NCBI RefSeq assembly: GCF_003939025.1
Contig: NZ_RQIH01000012.1
Span: forward strand, 1 to 64,000
Source of the DNA: Rhizobium sophoriradicis
Lineage (GTDB): Bacteria; Pseudomonadota; Alphaproteobacteria; Rhizobiales; Rhizobiaceae
Direction: 5' to 3'
DNA length: 64,000 nt
Both the position numbers and the translations under genes were made by a program. The notes under the pieces are model-generated. The model saw nothing but the letters and a program-made list of their open reading frames with translations, was not told the DNA's origin and made no database searches. Shown here piece by piece: positions 1 to 7,968 of this stretch (within the stretch, counting starts at the first letter, position 1; each line of letters starts with the position of its first letter).

Positions 1-55
1 GCGATATCCGCTCCCACTGCTCGTCCCGAAGGATCAGACGATCCAAAACACCCAT
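1..55 (-). CDS. IS5-family transposase, N-terminal fragment (runs off the window)
   Basis: Reading the minus strand from the ATG at 53-55 gives MGVLDRLILRDEQWERIS, which resembles the opening of IS5-family DDE transposases (a short lead followed by 'L.DEQW..I'). Only 18 residues lie inside the window, so neither the catalytic DDE residues nor the intactness of the element can be judged. The family call rests on this short match alone. Confidence 0.6.
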   Translation of the reverse strand, partial: MGVLDRLILRDEQWERIS

Positions 56-130
56 GACTGCCTCCAAAAGACAGTCTTGAATCTGATTTGCTCAGCCTTG
101 GGAATCCCAAGAGTCCACACCGCCTAGGGT
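1..130 (-). mobile_element. End of an IS5-like insertion sequence
   Basis: The transposase start at position 55 is followed outward by about 70 bp of non-coding sequence containing GGGAATCCC (about 100-108) and ending near a CTAG at 124-127. IS5-type elements usually carry a short untranslated end of this size, so the junction with chromosomal DNA is probably near 124-130. The other end is outside the window, so neither terminal repeats nor target duplication can be confirmed. Confidence 0.45.
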
Positions 131-204
131 GGGGCAGCCCGTCGAGATAACCGGACAGCCGTGGCTCAACGCCGAGTCAGAACGGAGTTGGTCAAAACGC
201 TGAA

Positions 205-228
205 GCCGGCGCAAGGCCGGCCTCTTTC
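205..228. terminator. GC-rich hairpin between IS end and secreted protein gene
   Basis: GCCGGC (205-210) pairs with GCCGGC (215-220) around a 4-base loop. On the plus strand it is followed by a pyrimidine-rich CTCTTTCTT. On the minus strand it lies just after the stop codon of the secreted protein gene (248). A terminator for that gene is likely, although the T-run on that side is poor. Confidence 0.45.
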
Positions 229-247
229 TTATCCCTATTGACGACGC

Positions 248-1786
248 TCAAGGCTGCTGCGGCGGCGCAGGCACCGCGTCCTGGCCCTGCTCCTGCTCCT
301 GGTCTGGCTCCAGCCCCTGGTCTTGATCCGGAGCGTCCGGCCCCTTGACCATCTGGCCGTTGACCGTGACCGCGCCGTCGCGGCTGACGCTGATGTCCCA
401 ACGCGAACGACCGTCGGGATCGGTCTTGGCAAAGCCCTTCACCATCATGATGCCGAAGGAGACCTGGTTGAGATCGGGATCGGTCTTGGCAAGTTCCTGA
501 ACTGCCGCGATCGTCTTGTCGAGATCGCGCGCCAGGATCGTCGCCTCCATAGAATAGTCCTTTTCGGTGTCGACCCGGCCTTCGATCTTGCCCGTCATAT
601 CGACGTCATAAACATCCGACTTGGCGCTGATCTTCGGGAACTCCACCTTGAGAAGGCCGTCGCGGAAGAGCTTCTTCGCCATCTCCTCGCCGGTCTTCTC
701 GGGTGCCTTGTCATTGAAATCCACCGCCATCAGGTCGTTGCCGAAGCTTGCGAAATCCAGGTTCGGAACAGCGACCTGAAAATCGAAATTGGTCGGCATG
801 AATGTCGCGTAGTTTGCCGGCATTCGCGGCGTGTCGAGGCTGATCTCCTGCGCGTTCATGCCGAAGCCGAAACGCATGGCGTCGCTCGGGCCCTCAATGG
901 CGAGGTTGTAGTTGAATGCCTTGGCGCCGCCCTTGCCCATCTCGTTCGTGACGGACAGGTCGTTGACCCCGATCGTCTCGCTGAACAAGGTCAGAAGCGG
1001 AAATGCTTCCTTCGCTATTGTCTTTATCTTGTCGGTATCTTCCGAGCTCAATTCCTTCTCATCGAGATGGTCGAGCATGAAGAAGACCATCTCGCGAATC
1101 TGCTTCGCCGGCAGGCCGTTCACCTTGGCATCGACATTGATTGAGCCGGCACGAATTTCGATGGGCGGCATTTGCAGGCCGGAAACCTGCTCGACAAAAC
1201 CAGACATCGACGCGCTGCCGACAAAATCGATGCGTCCGTTGCCGCCTGCACTGTCCGTCGAACTCAGCTTCTGGTCCATGCTGGCGATGGCGGCATGAAC
1301 TTCCTCGGTTTCAGACTTGCTGGCGACCTTGACGTCCTTGACCGCGAAGGTGCCTGAGCGCAGATAGCTGATTGTTGGGTCGAAAACACCGCTATAGACG
1401 ATCGAAGCGATGGAATAGGTGAAATTCGTTGTTTTCTGATCCGGGTCTTTAAAATGGCCGGAGACGTTGAAACTGTCGTCACCTTCGATATTCCAAAGCC
1501 CATTGTCGAGCGGCGTGGCGAATGTCGAGAACGGGGTAAGACCGTTGATGGTGAAGGTCGCCGGATCGACTTTTGCAAGCAGCTTCGCCAGATCATAGAT
1601 GATCTCGTAGCGCGTGCCCGCCGGATTGACGGTGATGAAGCCGCTCTTCGCCAGATCATCTGGAAGCAACTTTGTCAGAGTGTCCCTGACGGTGTTGGCG
1701 CCATCCTGATTGATCTCCACGGCCTCGGCCGTGGTAAAAACGCAAAGGGCAAGCAAGCTCGTTGCCGTGACAAGTTTGAGACGCAT
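248..1786 (-). CDS. Exported protein of unknown function (DUF2125-like)
   Basis: The 512-residue protein begins with a clear Sec signal peptide (MRLKLVTATSLLALCVFTTAEA, cleavage near residue 22), so it should be periplasmic or surface associated. The body is acidic and soluble with no later membrane segment. It alternates 'FxVSGHFKDPDQ' and 'Y.V.MTGKIEGRVD'-like stretches that suggest a repetitive beta-sheet fold. The tail (about 485-512) is low-complexity Asp/Gln/Glu/Pro. The architecture resembles the DUF2125 family of Rhizobiales, but this is a recollection of family shape and no function is known. A GAGGAG ribosome site precedes the ATG. Confidence 0.6.
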   Translation of the reverse strand: MRLKLVTATSLLALCVFTTAEAVEINQDGANTVRDTLTKLLPDDLAKSGFITVNPAGTRYEIIYDLAKLLAKVDPATFTINGLTPFSTFATPLDNGLWNIEGDDSFNVSGHFKDPDQKTTNFTYSIASIVYSGVFDPTISYLRSGTFAVKDVKVASKSETEEVHAAIASMDQKLSSTDSAGGNGRIDFVGSASMSGFVEQVSGLQMPPIEIRAGSINVDAKVNGLPAKQIREMVFFMLDHLDEKELSSEDTDKIKTIAKEAFPLLTLFSETIGVNDLSVTNEMGKGGAKAFNYNLAIEGPSDAMRFGFGMNAQEISLDTPRMPANYATFMPTNFDFQVAVPNLDFASFGNDLMAVDFNDKAPEKTGEEMAKKLFRDGLLKVEFPKISAKSDVYDVDMTGKIEGRVDTEKDYSMEATILARDLDKTIAAVQELAKTDPDLNQVSFGIMMVKGFAKTDPDGRSRWDISVSRDGAVTVNGQMVKGPDAPDQDQGLEPDQEQEQGQDAVPAPPQQP

Positions 1787-2162
1787 AGTCTGGTTTCTCC
1801 TCAGCCGCTTTTTGAGCGGCCATCCAAAGATGCGAAGCCCGGCGATGTCAAGCCAAGTGGCCCTGGACGGACGCGGTTTTGAAGTGATTTCATGAGGTTC
1901 GTATCTTTGAGCCGAAGCCCGGCCTACGCTTGTTGATGTCGCCGGGGCTCATTCCCAGCCATGGCCGGTGACGCCTGCGAGGGCGGCAGCCTCGCCGCAA
2001 TCAGCAACTTGCGTTTCCGAGCGACTTATAATATAGGCCACCGGTCCGTGTAGACACCCTTGGAGGCAACGCGGATGAGGATGGGGAAACCCGCCTCTGG
2101 TTCGACGGAACAAGGCTTTTGCCCGCCGACGAACTCTCCAAATAACCTCGAAAGGAATAGCC
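1787..2162. other. Intergenic region upstream of rplY
   Basis: This 376-bp gap separates two divergent genes. Next to the minus-strand gene is a small hairpin, GCCGCT (1804-1809) with AGCGGC (1815-1820). Further on, TTGCGT (2009-2014) is 17 nt from TATAGG (2032-2037) inside an AT-rich TTATAATAT, a plausible sigma-70 promoter for rplY. It leaves a leader of roughly 120 nt before the rplY start. I see no credible gene and no riboswitch I can name. Confidence 0.4.
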
Positions 2163-2771
2163 ATGAGCCAGGAAACTTACGAGCTCAAGGCCGAGGCGCG
2201 CGAACGGGTTGGTAAGGGGTCCGCCCGTGAACTTCGCCGCAACGGTTTCATTCCCGCTGTCATCTATGGTGACAAGCAGGCCCCCATTGCCATCGCTCTC
2301 AACACCAATGAGGTGACGAAGCGCATCCACGCCGGCGGTTTCATGACGACCGTCGCGACCATCGAAGTCGACGGCAAGAAGTACAAGGTTCTGCCGAAGG
2401 ACTACCAGCTCGATCCGGTCCGCGATTTCACGATGCATGTCGATTTCCTCCGCGTCTCCGGCAACACTCAGGTGACCGTCGAAATCCCCGTTCACTTCAT
2501 CAACGAAGAGAAGTCCCAGGGCCTCAAGGTCGGTGGCGTTCTGAACATCGTCCGCCACTCGGTCGAAGTTCATTGCCCGGCCGATGCGATCCCGGAATTC
2601 TTCGACATTGACCTCAGCGGCAAGAAGATCGGCGATAGTATCCACATTTCGGAAGTCACCCTGCCGAAGGGCGTGACCACGGTCATCGACCGCGACTTCA
2701 CGATCGCGACCATCGTCGCTCCGGCTGCCGGTGTCGACGAAAGCGCCGAAGAAGGCGAAACCGAAGCCTGA
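2163..2771 (+). CDS. rplY: 50S ribosomal protein L25 / general stress protein Ctc
   Basis: This 202-residue protein has the two-domain Ctc layout. The N-terminal L25 domain (about 5-95, with 'ARERVGKGSARELRRNGFIPAVIYG') binds 5S rRNA in the large ribosomal subunit. The C-terminal beta domain (about 100-190) is followed by a short acidic tail. Length fits the long form found in alphaproteobacteria. AAAGGA precedes the ATG by 7 nt. rplY usually sits directly upstream of pth. Here two unrelated genes lie between them. A strong terminator follows. Confidence 0.95.
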   Translation: MSQETYELKAEARERVGKGSARELRRNGFIPAVIYGDKQAPIAIALNTNEVTKRIHAGGFMTTVATIEVDGKKYKVLPKDYQLDPVRDFTMHVDFLRVSGNTQVTVEIPVHFINEEKSQGLKVGGVLNIVRHSVEVHCPADAIPEFFDIDLSGKKIGDSIHISEVTLPKGVTTVIDRDFTIATIVAPAAGVDESAEEGETEA

Positions 2772-2799
2772 TCGCTTCACTCCATTTATAATACATATG

Positions 2800-2828
2800 G
2801 CCCGCCTCCCCCAGGAAGGCGGGCTTTT
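2800..2828 (+). terminator. Rho-independent terminator of rplY
   Basis: Perfect 8-bp stem GCCCGCCT (2800-2807) with AGGCGGGC (2817-2824), followed by TTTT. It lies 28 bp after the rplY stop codon. It separates rplY from the c-di-GMP gene that follows. Confidence 0.85.
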
Positions 2829-2955
2829 CGTTGCCCGCAGACCCCCGTTTCAGCAACATTTAACATATTCGTGAAAGCATGCCTCGTCAGCTGCGAAGAA
2901 GCCGGCCCGAACGCGCGACAGCAAATATGGCTGGCCTGGGGGAGTAAACGGAACC

Positions 2956-5307
2956 ATGAACAATTCCGTTGAGAACAGGTTTTTTGGGATTGTTTGCGGA
3001 GCGCTGCTTGTTTTTGTCGCTCCTCTCTTTGTTCTCTTTCTTTTTCTTTCTTCGGAGCGGGCCGACAAGGAAATACGCGACCATATCTCGGTTCTTCTTG
3101 TCGCCAACGCCCAGGCGCTGGCAAAGCCCCTCTGGGACCTCGATGAAGAAAGCGTCACTCAGATCAGCGCGACGGTCGTTTCCCAGGGCGCCATCGTCAA
3201 GGTCGAAGTGCGCGACCAGTCAGGCCAGCTCGACGTCAGCCAGTCCACCATTCCCCGCTCCTTCGACGGCAAGCTCGTGCAGGTGTCGCGTGCCATCATC
3301 TACAACACCGTCGATGGCCCGAAGAATCTCGGCAGTATCAGCGTCTACTATCCCACTATCGGCCTGTTTTCCGGTCTGAAGCAGGAAGAGGTCGTCTTCA
3401 TTTCGATCTTCATCTTCGCAGTTCTGACCGTTTTCGGCACCGCGTTGATCGGCAACCGCTTCTTCGTCATCCAGCCGCTGATGCGGCTGACGGCAGCGAT
3501 CGAGGCCACCCGCCAGCTCGGCTCCCGCCATCACGTCGACTGGCAGTCGAACGACGAGATGGGACGGCTCGCCCGCAGCTTCAACGAGATGCAGACCAAG
3601 CTCGAAAGCGAGGAGAAGGAGCTGAAGCTCGCCCATCGCCGCGCCACCGATATCTACAATCTGACCCCCGCCATGCTCTTCTCGCTCGACGAGGAAGACC
3701 GCATCACCGCCGTCAGCGATTATTGGCTGCTTGCCACCGGCTATAATCGCGCCGCCGTCATCGGCCGCAACTTCGCCGATCTCGTCACGGCAAACACCCG
3801 CGACAAGTTCGTCAAGCGCCGCCGGGCCGAGAGCGGCATGGCGGTTACCGTCAAGTTCGTCTGCTTGGACGGCCGCACCATGGACGTCCTTATCATGGAA
3901 TCGGAAGCCGGCGCCGGTGCTCAAGATCGCCTCTCCCTGTCGGTCATGACCGATGTGACCGAGCTCAAGGCGTCCGAGGACCGCAACCATCGCCAGGCAA
4001 TCACCGATCACCTGACCGGGCTTCTCAACCGCCAGGGTTTTGAAGCCGTGCTCGACAGCAAGATCGCTGCGGCAGACGCCGCCGGCCAGGAGCTCGCCTG
4101 CCTCTTCGTCGATCTCGACCGCTTCAAGTGGATCAACGACAATATGGGCCATGCCGCCGGCGACAGGGCATTGATCGAGCTGGTTGCGCGCCTGAAGACC
4201 CATCTTGCTCCCTTCGACGAGGCGGCTCGTCTCGGCGGCGACGAATTCGCCATCCTGCTGCCGGCGAAGGACGCCGAAAGGCGCGCCAAGGCGATGTGCG
4301 AGCAAATCGCCTCGGTCTTCGAAACGCCATTTGCCCCGGACATGCATCTGAGCGCTTCGATCGGCATCGCCATCTATCCGCATCATGCCGCGACCGCAGC
4401 CGAGCTGCTGCAGAAATCCGACATGGCGATGTATGCCAAGAAACGCGACGGCAAGAATGGTGCGCAGCTCTTCGACAATGCCATGCTCGACCGCGCCCGC
4501 AGCCGCGCCGAAATCGAGGCCAATATCGAAGCCGGCCTCGTCGACAACTGGTTCGACGCTTTCCTGCAGCCGATCGTCAATCTGAACGGCCGCGGCATTG
4601 CCGGTTTCGAGGCGCTGATGCGCCTCAACCATCCGCAGAAGGGCCTGATGCCGCCGGCCGAGATCATCAGCGTCGCCGAAGAAACGGGAAAGATCGTCCG
4701 CGTCGGCAACGTCATCATGGAGAAGGCGATCGCCAACCTCGCGAAAATTTCCCGCATATCGGGCATGCAGGACACCTATATCGCCATCAACTTCTCGCCG
4801 CTGCAGTTCGAACCGGCGCTGCCGGCCCGGCTTGCCGCGATTGTCGGCCGCCACGGCATCCGCCCCGAACGCATCGTCGTCGAGATCACCGAAGCAGTGC
4901 TGATGCATGACAACCCTGAGATCCGCATGATCGTCACGGAGCTTCGCCGCTTCGGCTGCCGCATCGCGCTCGACGATTTCGGCACCGGCTATTCGTCGCT
5001 GAGCTACCTCAACCGCTTCCCTGTCGACATCATCAAGATCGACCAGTCCTTTACTCGCGCGATCAATGACGGCGACGATGACGTGCGCCAGAAGAGCCGC
5101 ATGCTGATCGAAGGCATTACCACCCTCTCCCACAAGATGAACTGCACCGTCATCGCCGAGGGCATCGAGACCGAAGAGGAATGCCGCACGCTCCACCAGA
5201 TGGGACTGGACTATGGCCAGGGCTACCTCTTCCATCGCCCGCAGCACGCAGCCAAGCTCATCGAGGAACTGATGATGCCGCAATCGGCCGTCGCGCGCGC
5301 CTCATAA
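2956..5307 (+). CDS. Membrane-bound GGDEF-EAL protein with HAMP and PAS domains (c-di-GMP turnover)
   Basis: The 783-residue protein has a transmembrane helix (about 9-32), a periplasmic segment of about 110 residues, a second helix (about 146-166), then HAMP (about 167-220), PAS (about 230-345), GGDEF (about 348-505) and EAL (about 525-775) domains. The cyclase motif GGDEF is intact at 427-431. The upstream inhibitory RxxD site appears absent (APFD at that place). The phosphodiesterase motifs are also intact: EAL at 552-554 and DDFGTGYSS. It could therefore make or degrade c-di-GMP. The next gene, 24 bp downstream, is a solitary periplasmic binding protein that may be its ligand sensor. Confidence 0.93.
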   Translation: MNNSVENRFFGIVCGALLVFVAPLFVLFLFLSSERADKEIRDHISVLLVANAQALAKPLWDLDEESVTQISATVVSQGAIVKVEVRDQSGQLDVSQSTIPRSFDGKLVQVSRAIIYNTVDGPKNLGSISVYYPTIGLFSGLKQEEVVFISIFIFAVLTVFGTALIGNRFFVIQPLMRLTAAIEATRQLGSRHHVDWQSNDEMGRLARSFNEMQTKLESEEKELKLAHRRATDIYNLTPAMLFSLDEEDRITAVSDYWLLATGYNRAAVIGRNFADLVTANTRDKFVKRRRAESGMAVTVKFVCLDGRTMDVLIMESEAGAGAQDRLSLSVMTDVTELKASEDRNHRQAITDHLTGLLNRQGFEAVLDSKIAAADAAGQELACLFVDLDRFKWINDNMGHAAGDRALIELVARLKTHLAPFDEAARLGGDEFAILLPAKDAERRAKAMCEQIASVFETPFAPDMHLSASIGIAIYPHHAATAAELLQKSDMAMYAKKRDGKNGAQLFDNAMLDRARSRAEIEANIEAGLVDNWFDAFLQPIVNLNGRGIAGFEALMRLNHPQKGLMPPAEIISVAEETGKIVRVGNVIMEKAIANLAKISRISGMQDTYIAINFSPLQFEPALPARLAAIVGRHGIRPERIVVEITEAVLMHDNPEIRMIVTELRRFGCRIALDDFGTGYSSLSYLNRFPVDIIKIDQSFTRAINDGDDDVRQKSRMLIEGITTLSHKMNCTVIAEGIETEEECRTLHQMGLDYGQGYLFHRPQHAAKLIEELMMPQSAVARAS

Positions 5308-5331
5308 ACGAAGAACGAAGGAGATGATCCG

Positions 5332-6045
5332 ATGAAAAAGCTCCTGCTTCTTGCATGCCTGGCGCTGCCCTGCGCCGCCCATGCGCAGACGATCAATTTC
5401 ACGACCGAGGATTACGCCCCCTTCAACTATCGCGAAGGCAAGGAGATCAAGGGTGCGACGGTCGAGCAGGTCGAAAAGGTGATGGCCGCGATCGGCGTCG
5501 ACTATACGATCGAGGTCTTGCCCTGGGCGCGCGCTTTCGGTCTCGCCCGCACGGCGCCGATGACCTGCGTTTTCGCCACCGCCCACAACAGCGCCCGCGA
5601 CCCGCTGTTCAAATGGATCGAGCCGCTGCTGATCGATCGCAATATCCTGATCACCCGCAAGGGCTCGGGCGTCACCGCCGGCAATCTAGACGAGGCGAAG
5701 AAATATACGATCGGCACACAGCGGGAGGACTACACCGAGACGACCCTGAAGGAGAAGGGCTTCACCAAGCTCGACGTCGCCAGCGACTTCAACGCCACGC
5801 TGCGCAAGCTGCTGAGCGGCCGCGTCGATATGATGCCGATCTCCGAACTCTATTTCGACAAGCTGAAGGCCGACCAGCCAGTGGAGATGGTGACCGTGCT
5901 CTCGGCCCAGCCGATGGGCATTGCCTGCGAAAAAGGCTTTCCGGACGATCTGCGCGCCAAGATGCAATCAGCGCTCGACAAGCTGATCGCCGATGGCGAA
6001 CAGAAAAAGATCTTCCTGAAATACGGCATGAACCTGTCCGACTGA
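5332..6045 (+). CDS. Periplasmic solute-binding protein, family 3, without a transporter
   Basis: The 237-residue product starts with a signal peptide (about 1-19, ending AHA). It continues as a bacterial extracellular solute-binding protein family 3 fold ('INFTTEDYAPFNY', 'ATVEQVEKVMAAIG', 'YTIGTQREDYTE'). Such proteins deliver amino acids or similar solutes to ABC permeases. No permease or ATPase gene is nearby. It follows the GGDEF-EAL gene by 24 bp with a GAAGGAG ribosome site, so the two are probably cotranscribed. I infer a signalling role rather than transport. The ligand cannot be read from the sequence. Confidence 0.85.
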   Translation: MKKLLLLACLALPCAAHAQTINFTTEDYAPFNYREGKEIKGATVEQVEKVMAAIGVDYTIEVLPWARAFGLARTAPMTCVFATAHNSARDPLFKWIEPLLIDRNILITRKGSGVTAGNLDEAKKYTIGTQREDYTETTLKEKGFTKLDVASDFNATLRKLLSGRVDMMPISELYFDKLKADQPVEMVTVLSAQPMGIACEKGFPDDLRAKMQSALDKLIADGEQKKIFLKYGMNLSD

Positions 6046-6135
6046 CGCAGCCAGACGGGCCGATGCCCTTTCCGCTTGACTTTGCTCCCATTTCCGGGTG
6101 GTGAACGCAGAACAACAAGCAAGGAATGACAGGCC

Positions 6136-6867
6136 ATGCTGATCATCGCGGGTCTCGGCAATCCCGGCGCCAAATACGCCGGCAACCGTCACAATATCGG
6201 CTTCATGGCCGTTGACGCCATCCATCGGCGCCACAGCTTTTCGCCCTGGTCGAAGAAGTTCAGGGGCGAGATCGCCGAAGGCGAACTCGCCGGCGAGAAG
6301 GTGCTGCTGATCAAGCCGCAGACCTATATGAACCTCTCCGGCGAGGCGGTCGGCGAGGCGATGCGCTTCTACAAGCTCCAGCCGGCCGACCTTGTCGCGA
6401 TTTATGATGAGCTCGACCTTCCCGCCGGCAAGGCGCGGCTGAAGACCGGTGGCGGCCATGGCGGCCACAACGGCATCAGGTCGCTGGACGCCCATTGCGG
6501 CAAGGAATACCGGCGGCTGCGCCTCGGCATCGGCCATCCCGGCGTCAAGGAAATGGTGCAGAACCATGTGCTCGGTGATTTCGCCAAGGCCGACAAGGTC
6601 TGGCTCGAACCACTTCTCGACACGCTGGCCGACAATGCCGACATGCTGGTGCGAAACGAGGATTCGCAGCTGATGAACAAGATCGCGCTGGCGCTCGGCG
6701 GCAAGGCCGAGGAAGAAAAGCCGCGCAAGGAAGGCAAGGACAGCGAGAAGAAGCTGGCAGGCCAGTCGCATATCCGCCAGGCCCGCAGCAGCAATCAGCC
6801 GAAACTCCCCGCCACCGGTCCCATGGCCGAGATGCTGAAGAAGATGTTCGGCAATAAGGGGGAATGA
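6136..6867 (+). CDS. pth: Peptidyl-tRNA hydrolase
   Basis: This enzyme releases peptides from peptidyl-tRNA that drops off ribosomes. Hallmarks are all present: GLGNPGAKYAGNRHNIGF with the catalytic His near residue 20, KPQTYMNLSG, and the glycine-rich KTGGGHGGHNGIRSLD. The protein is 243 residues, longer than the usual ~190-200 because of a lysine- and glutamate-rich C-terminal extension (about 192-243). Such extensions are common in Rhizobiales. Its stop overlaps the next start (ATGA), indicating translational coupling to the GNAT gene. Confidence 0.95.
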   Translation: MLIIAGLGNPGAKYAGNRHNIGFMAVDAIHRRHSFSPWSKKFRGEIAEGELAGEKVLLIKPQTYMNLSGEAVGEAMRFYKLQPADLVAIYDELDLPAGKARLKTGGGHGGHNGIRSLDAHCGKEYRRLRLGIGHPGVKEMVQNHVLGDFAKADKVWLEPLLDTLADNADMLVRNEDSQLMNKIALALGGKAEEEKPRKEGKDSEKKLAGQSHIRQARSSNQPKLPATGPMAEMLKKMFGNKGE

Positions 6868-7325
6868 ATCCGATGCCGGACCAGGACCTCGCCATCCGTC
6901 CCGCAACTGCCGGCGATCTTCCGGGATTGACCGTCCTCTACCGTCATTTGAACCCGACAGATCCGGTTCTCGACAAGGCCCTGGCCGAAGAGCGCTTCTC
7001 CGCCATCCTCGCCCAGCCCGGCATGACCCTATTCATCGGCTTTGCCGGCAATCTCGCAGCCGCCACCGTGACGATGATCGTCGTGCCGAACCTGACGCGA
7101 GGCGGCGCCTCTTATGCGCTGATCGAAAATGTCGTCACCCATGCCGACCATCGCCGGCGCGGCTATGCCGGTGCCGTCATCGGCCATGCGGTGGAACAGG
7201 CCTGGAGGGCCGGCTGTTATAAGGTGATGCTGCTCACCGGCTCGAAGAACCCCGCCACGCTGCGCTTCTACGAGAATTGTGGCTTCGTGCAGGACAAGAC
7301 CGGCTATCAAATCCGCCGACTCTGA
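6864..7325 (+). CDS. GNAT-family N-acetyltransferase
   Basis: A 153-residue single-domain GCN5-related acetyltransferase. The acetyl-CoA binding motif A is seen as VVTHADHRRRGYAGAVIGHAV (about 90-110), followed by the typical 'LLTGSKNPATLRFYENCGF' motif B region. The start overlaps the pth stop by 4 bases. Its substrate is unknown. It converges with clpS, leaving only 7 bp between stop codons. Confidence 0.85.
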   Translation: MNPMPDQDLAIRPATAGDLPGLTVLYRHLNPTDPVLDKALAEERFSAILAQPGMTLFIGFAGNLAAATVTMIVVPNLTRGGASYALIENVVTHADHRRRGYAGAVIGHAVEQAWRAGCYKVMLLTGSKNPATLRFYENCGFVQDKTGYQIRRL

Positions 7326-7332
7326 GCCCCGG

Positions 7333-7644
7333 CTATTCCTCGGGCTCCGTCGTGAACATCAACGGAAAGCCCATCTCCTTGGCAAGGTCGATGCCTTCCT
7401 TGGCCTTGGTTTCGGCGATATCCTTGGCGCAGACCACGACCACGCAGGAACCGAGCTTGTGCGCCGTCATCATCACCCGGTAGCCGGTCTCCTCGCTCAT
7501 GCGGAAGACAACCTTCAGGATGACGATGACGAATTCGCGCGGCGTATAATCGTCGTTGACGAGGATGACCTTGTAGAGCTTCGGCTTGTCCAGCTTCGGC
7601 TTCACCTTGGTCTTCGGTTTTAGGGCAACGTCGTTGTCACTCAT
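7333..7644 (-). CDS. clpS: ATP-dependent Clp protease adaptor ClpS (stand-alone ClpS2 type)
   Basis: ClpS recognises N-degron substrates and passes them to ClpAP. The conserved core is seen in 'KPKLYKVILVNDDYTPREFV', 'VFRMSEETGYRVMMTAHK' and 'VCAKDIAETKAKE'. The protein is about 103 residues from the ATG at 7644. An upstream in-frame GTG at 7656 would add four. No clpA is adjacent. Rhizobiales usually carry a clpA-linked ClpS1 and a separate ClpS2 with narrower specificity, and this one fits the latter by context and sequence. Confidence 0.92.
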   Translation of the reverse strand: MSDNDVALKPKTKVKPKLDKPKLYKVILVNDDYTPREFVIVILKVVFRMSEETGYRVMMTAHKLGSCVVVVCAKDIAETKAKEGIDLAKEMGFPLMFTTEPEE

Positions 7645-7656
7645 CGGAAAATCCAC

Positions 7657-7968
7657 CCGTTGATGACATGGTCAGGAATCTTCAAAACAACTAATCATTG
7701 TCGATGACGAATTTTCGACGGTGCGCCGTGGCTGCCCTCCTCGATCAGGAGGAAATTGGCCGCCGGGTTGAGGCCGGATGTGCGGCCGGCAGGAGCGACC
7801 GTGCATCTGACGAAATCCGCAATGCATCGAAACCGCGATCGGCCTCAAAATAGGCCGGCGCCGTTCCTTGGGCAAGTGAGCAAGGTTAAAAGCTCGCTAA
7901 GACTTGACCATATTGCTCCTTTATCCCATAGGCACCAGCAAGAAATTCAAGAACAGCAGGTTTTAGCC
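7657..7968. other. Intergenic region with probable ychF promoter
   Basis: This 312-bp gap between divergent clpS and ychF holds no convincing gene. TTGACC (7904-7909) is 17 nt from CATAGG (7927-7932), giving a rhizobial-type sigma-70 promoter (CTTGAC -35) about 37 bp before the ychF ATG. In-frame extension of ychF upstream to 7756 is possible, but the extra residues are not GTPase-like and are rejected. Confidence 0.45.

Noticed and set aside
323..1144. Long plus-strand reading frame opposite the secreted-protein gene
   Set aside because: Antisense shadow of a gene with a signal peptide and normal codon use. No ribosome site or family features.
3220..5283. 687-codon minus-strand frame opposite the GGDEF-EAL gene
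   Set aside because: High-GC antisense frame. The plus-strand GGDEF, EAL, HAMP and PAS motifs fix the real frame.
7756..7968. 71-codon N-terminal extension of YchF
   Set aside because: Would move the P-loop from residues 8-15 to about 79, unlike every YchF. It also runs through the proposed promoter.
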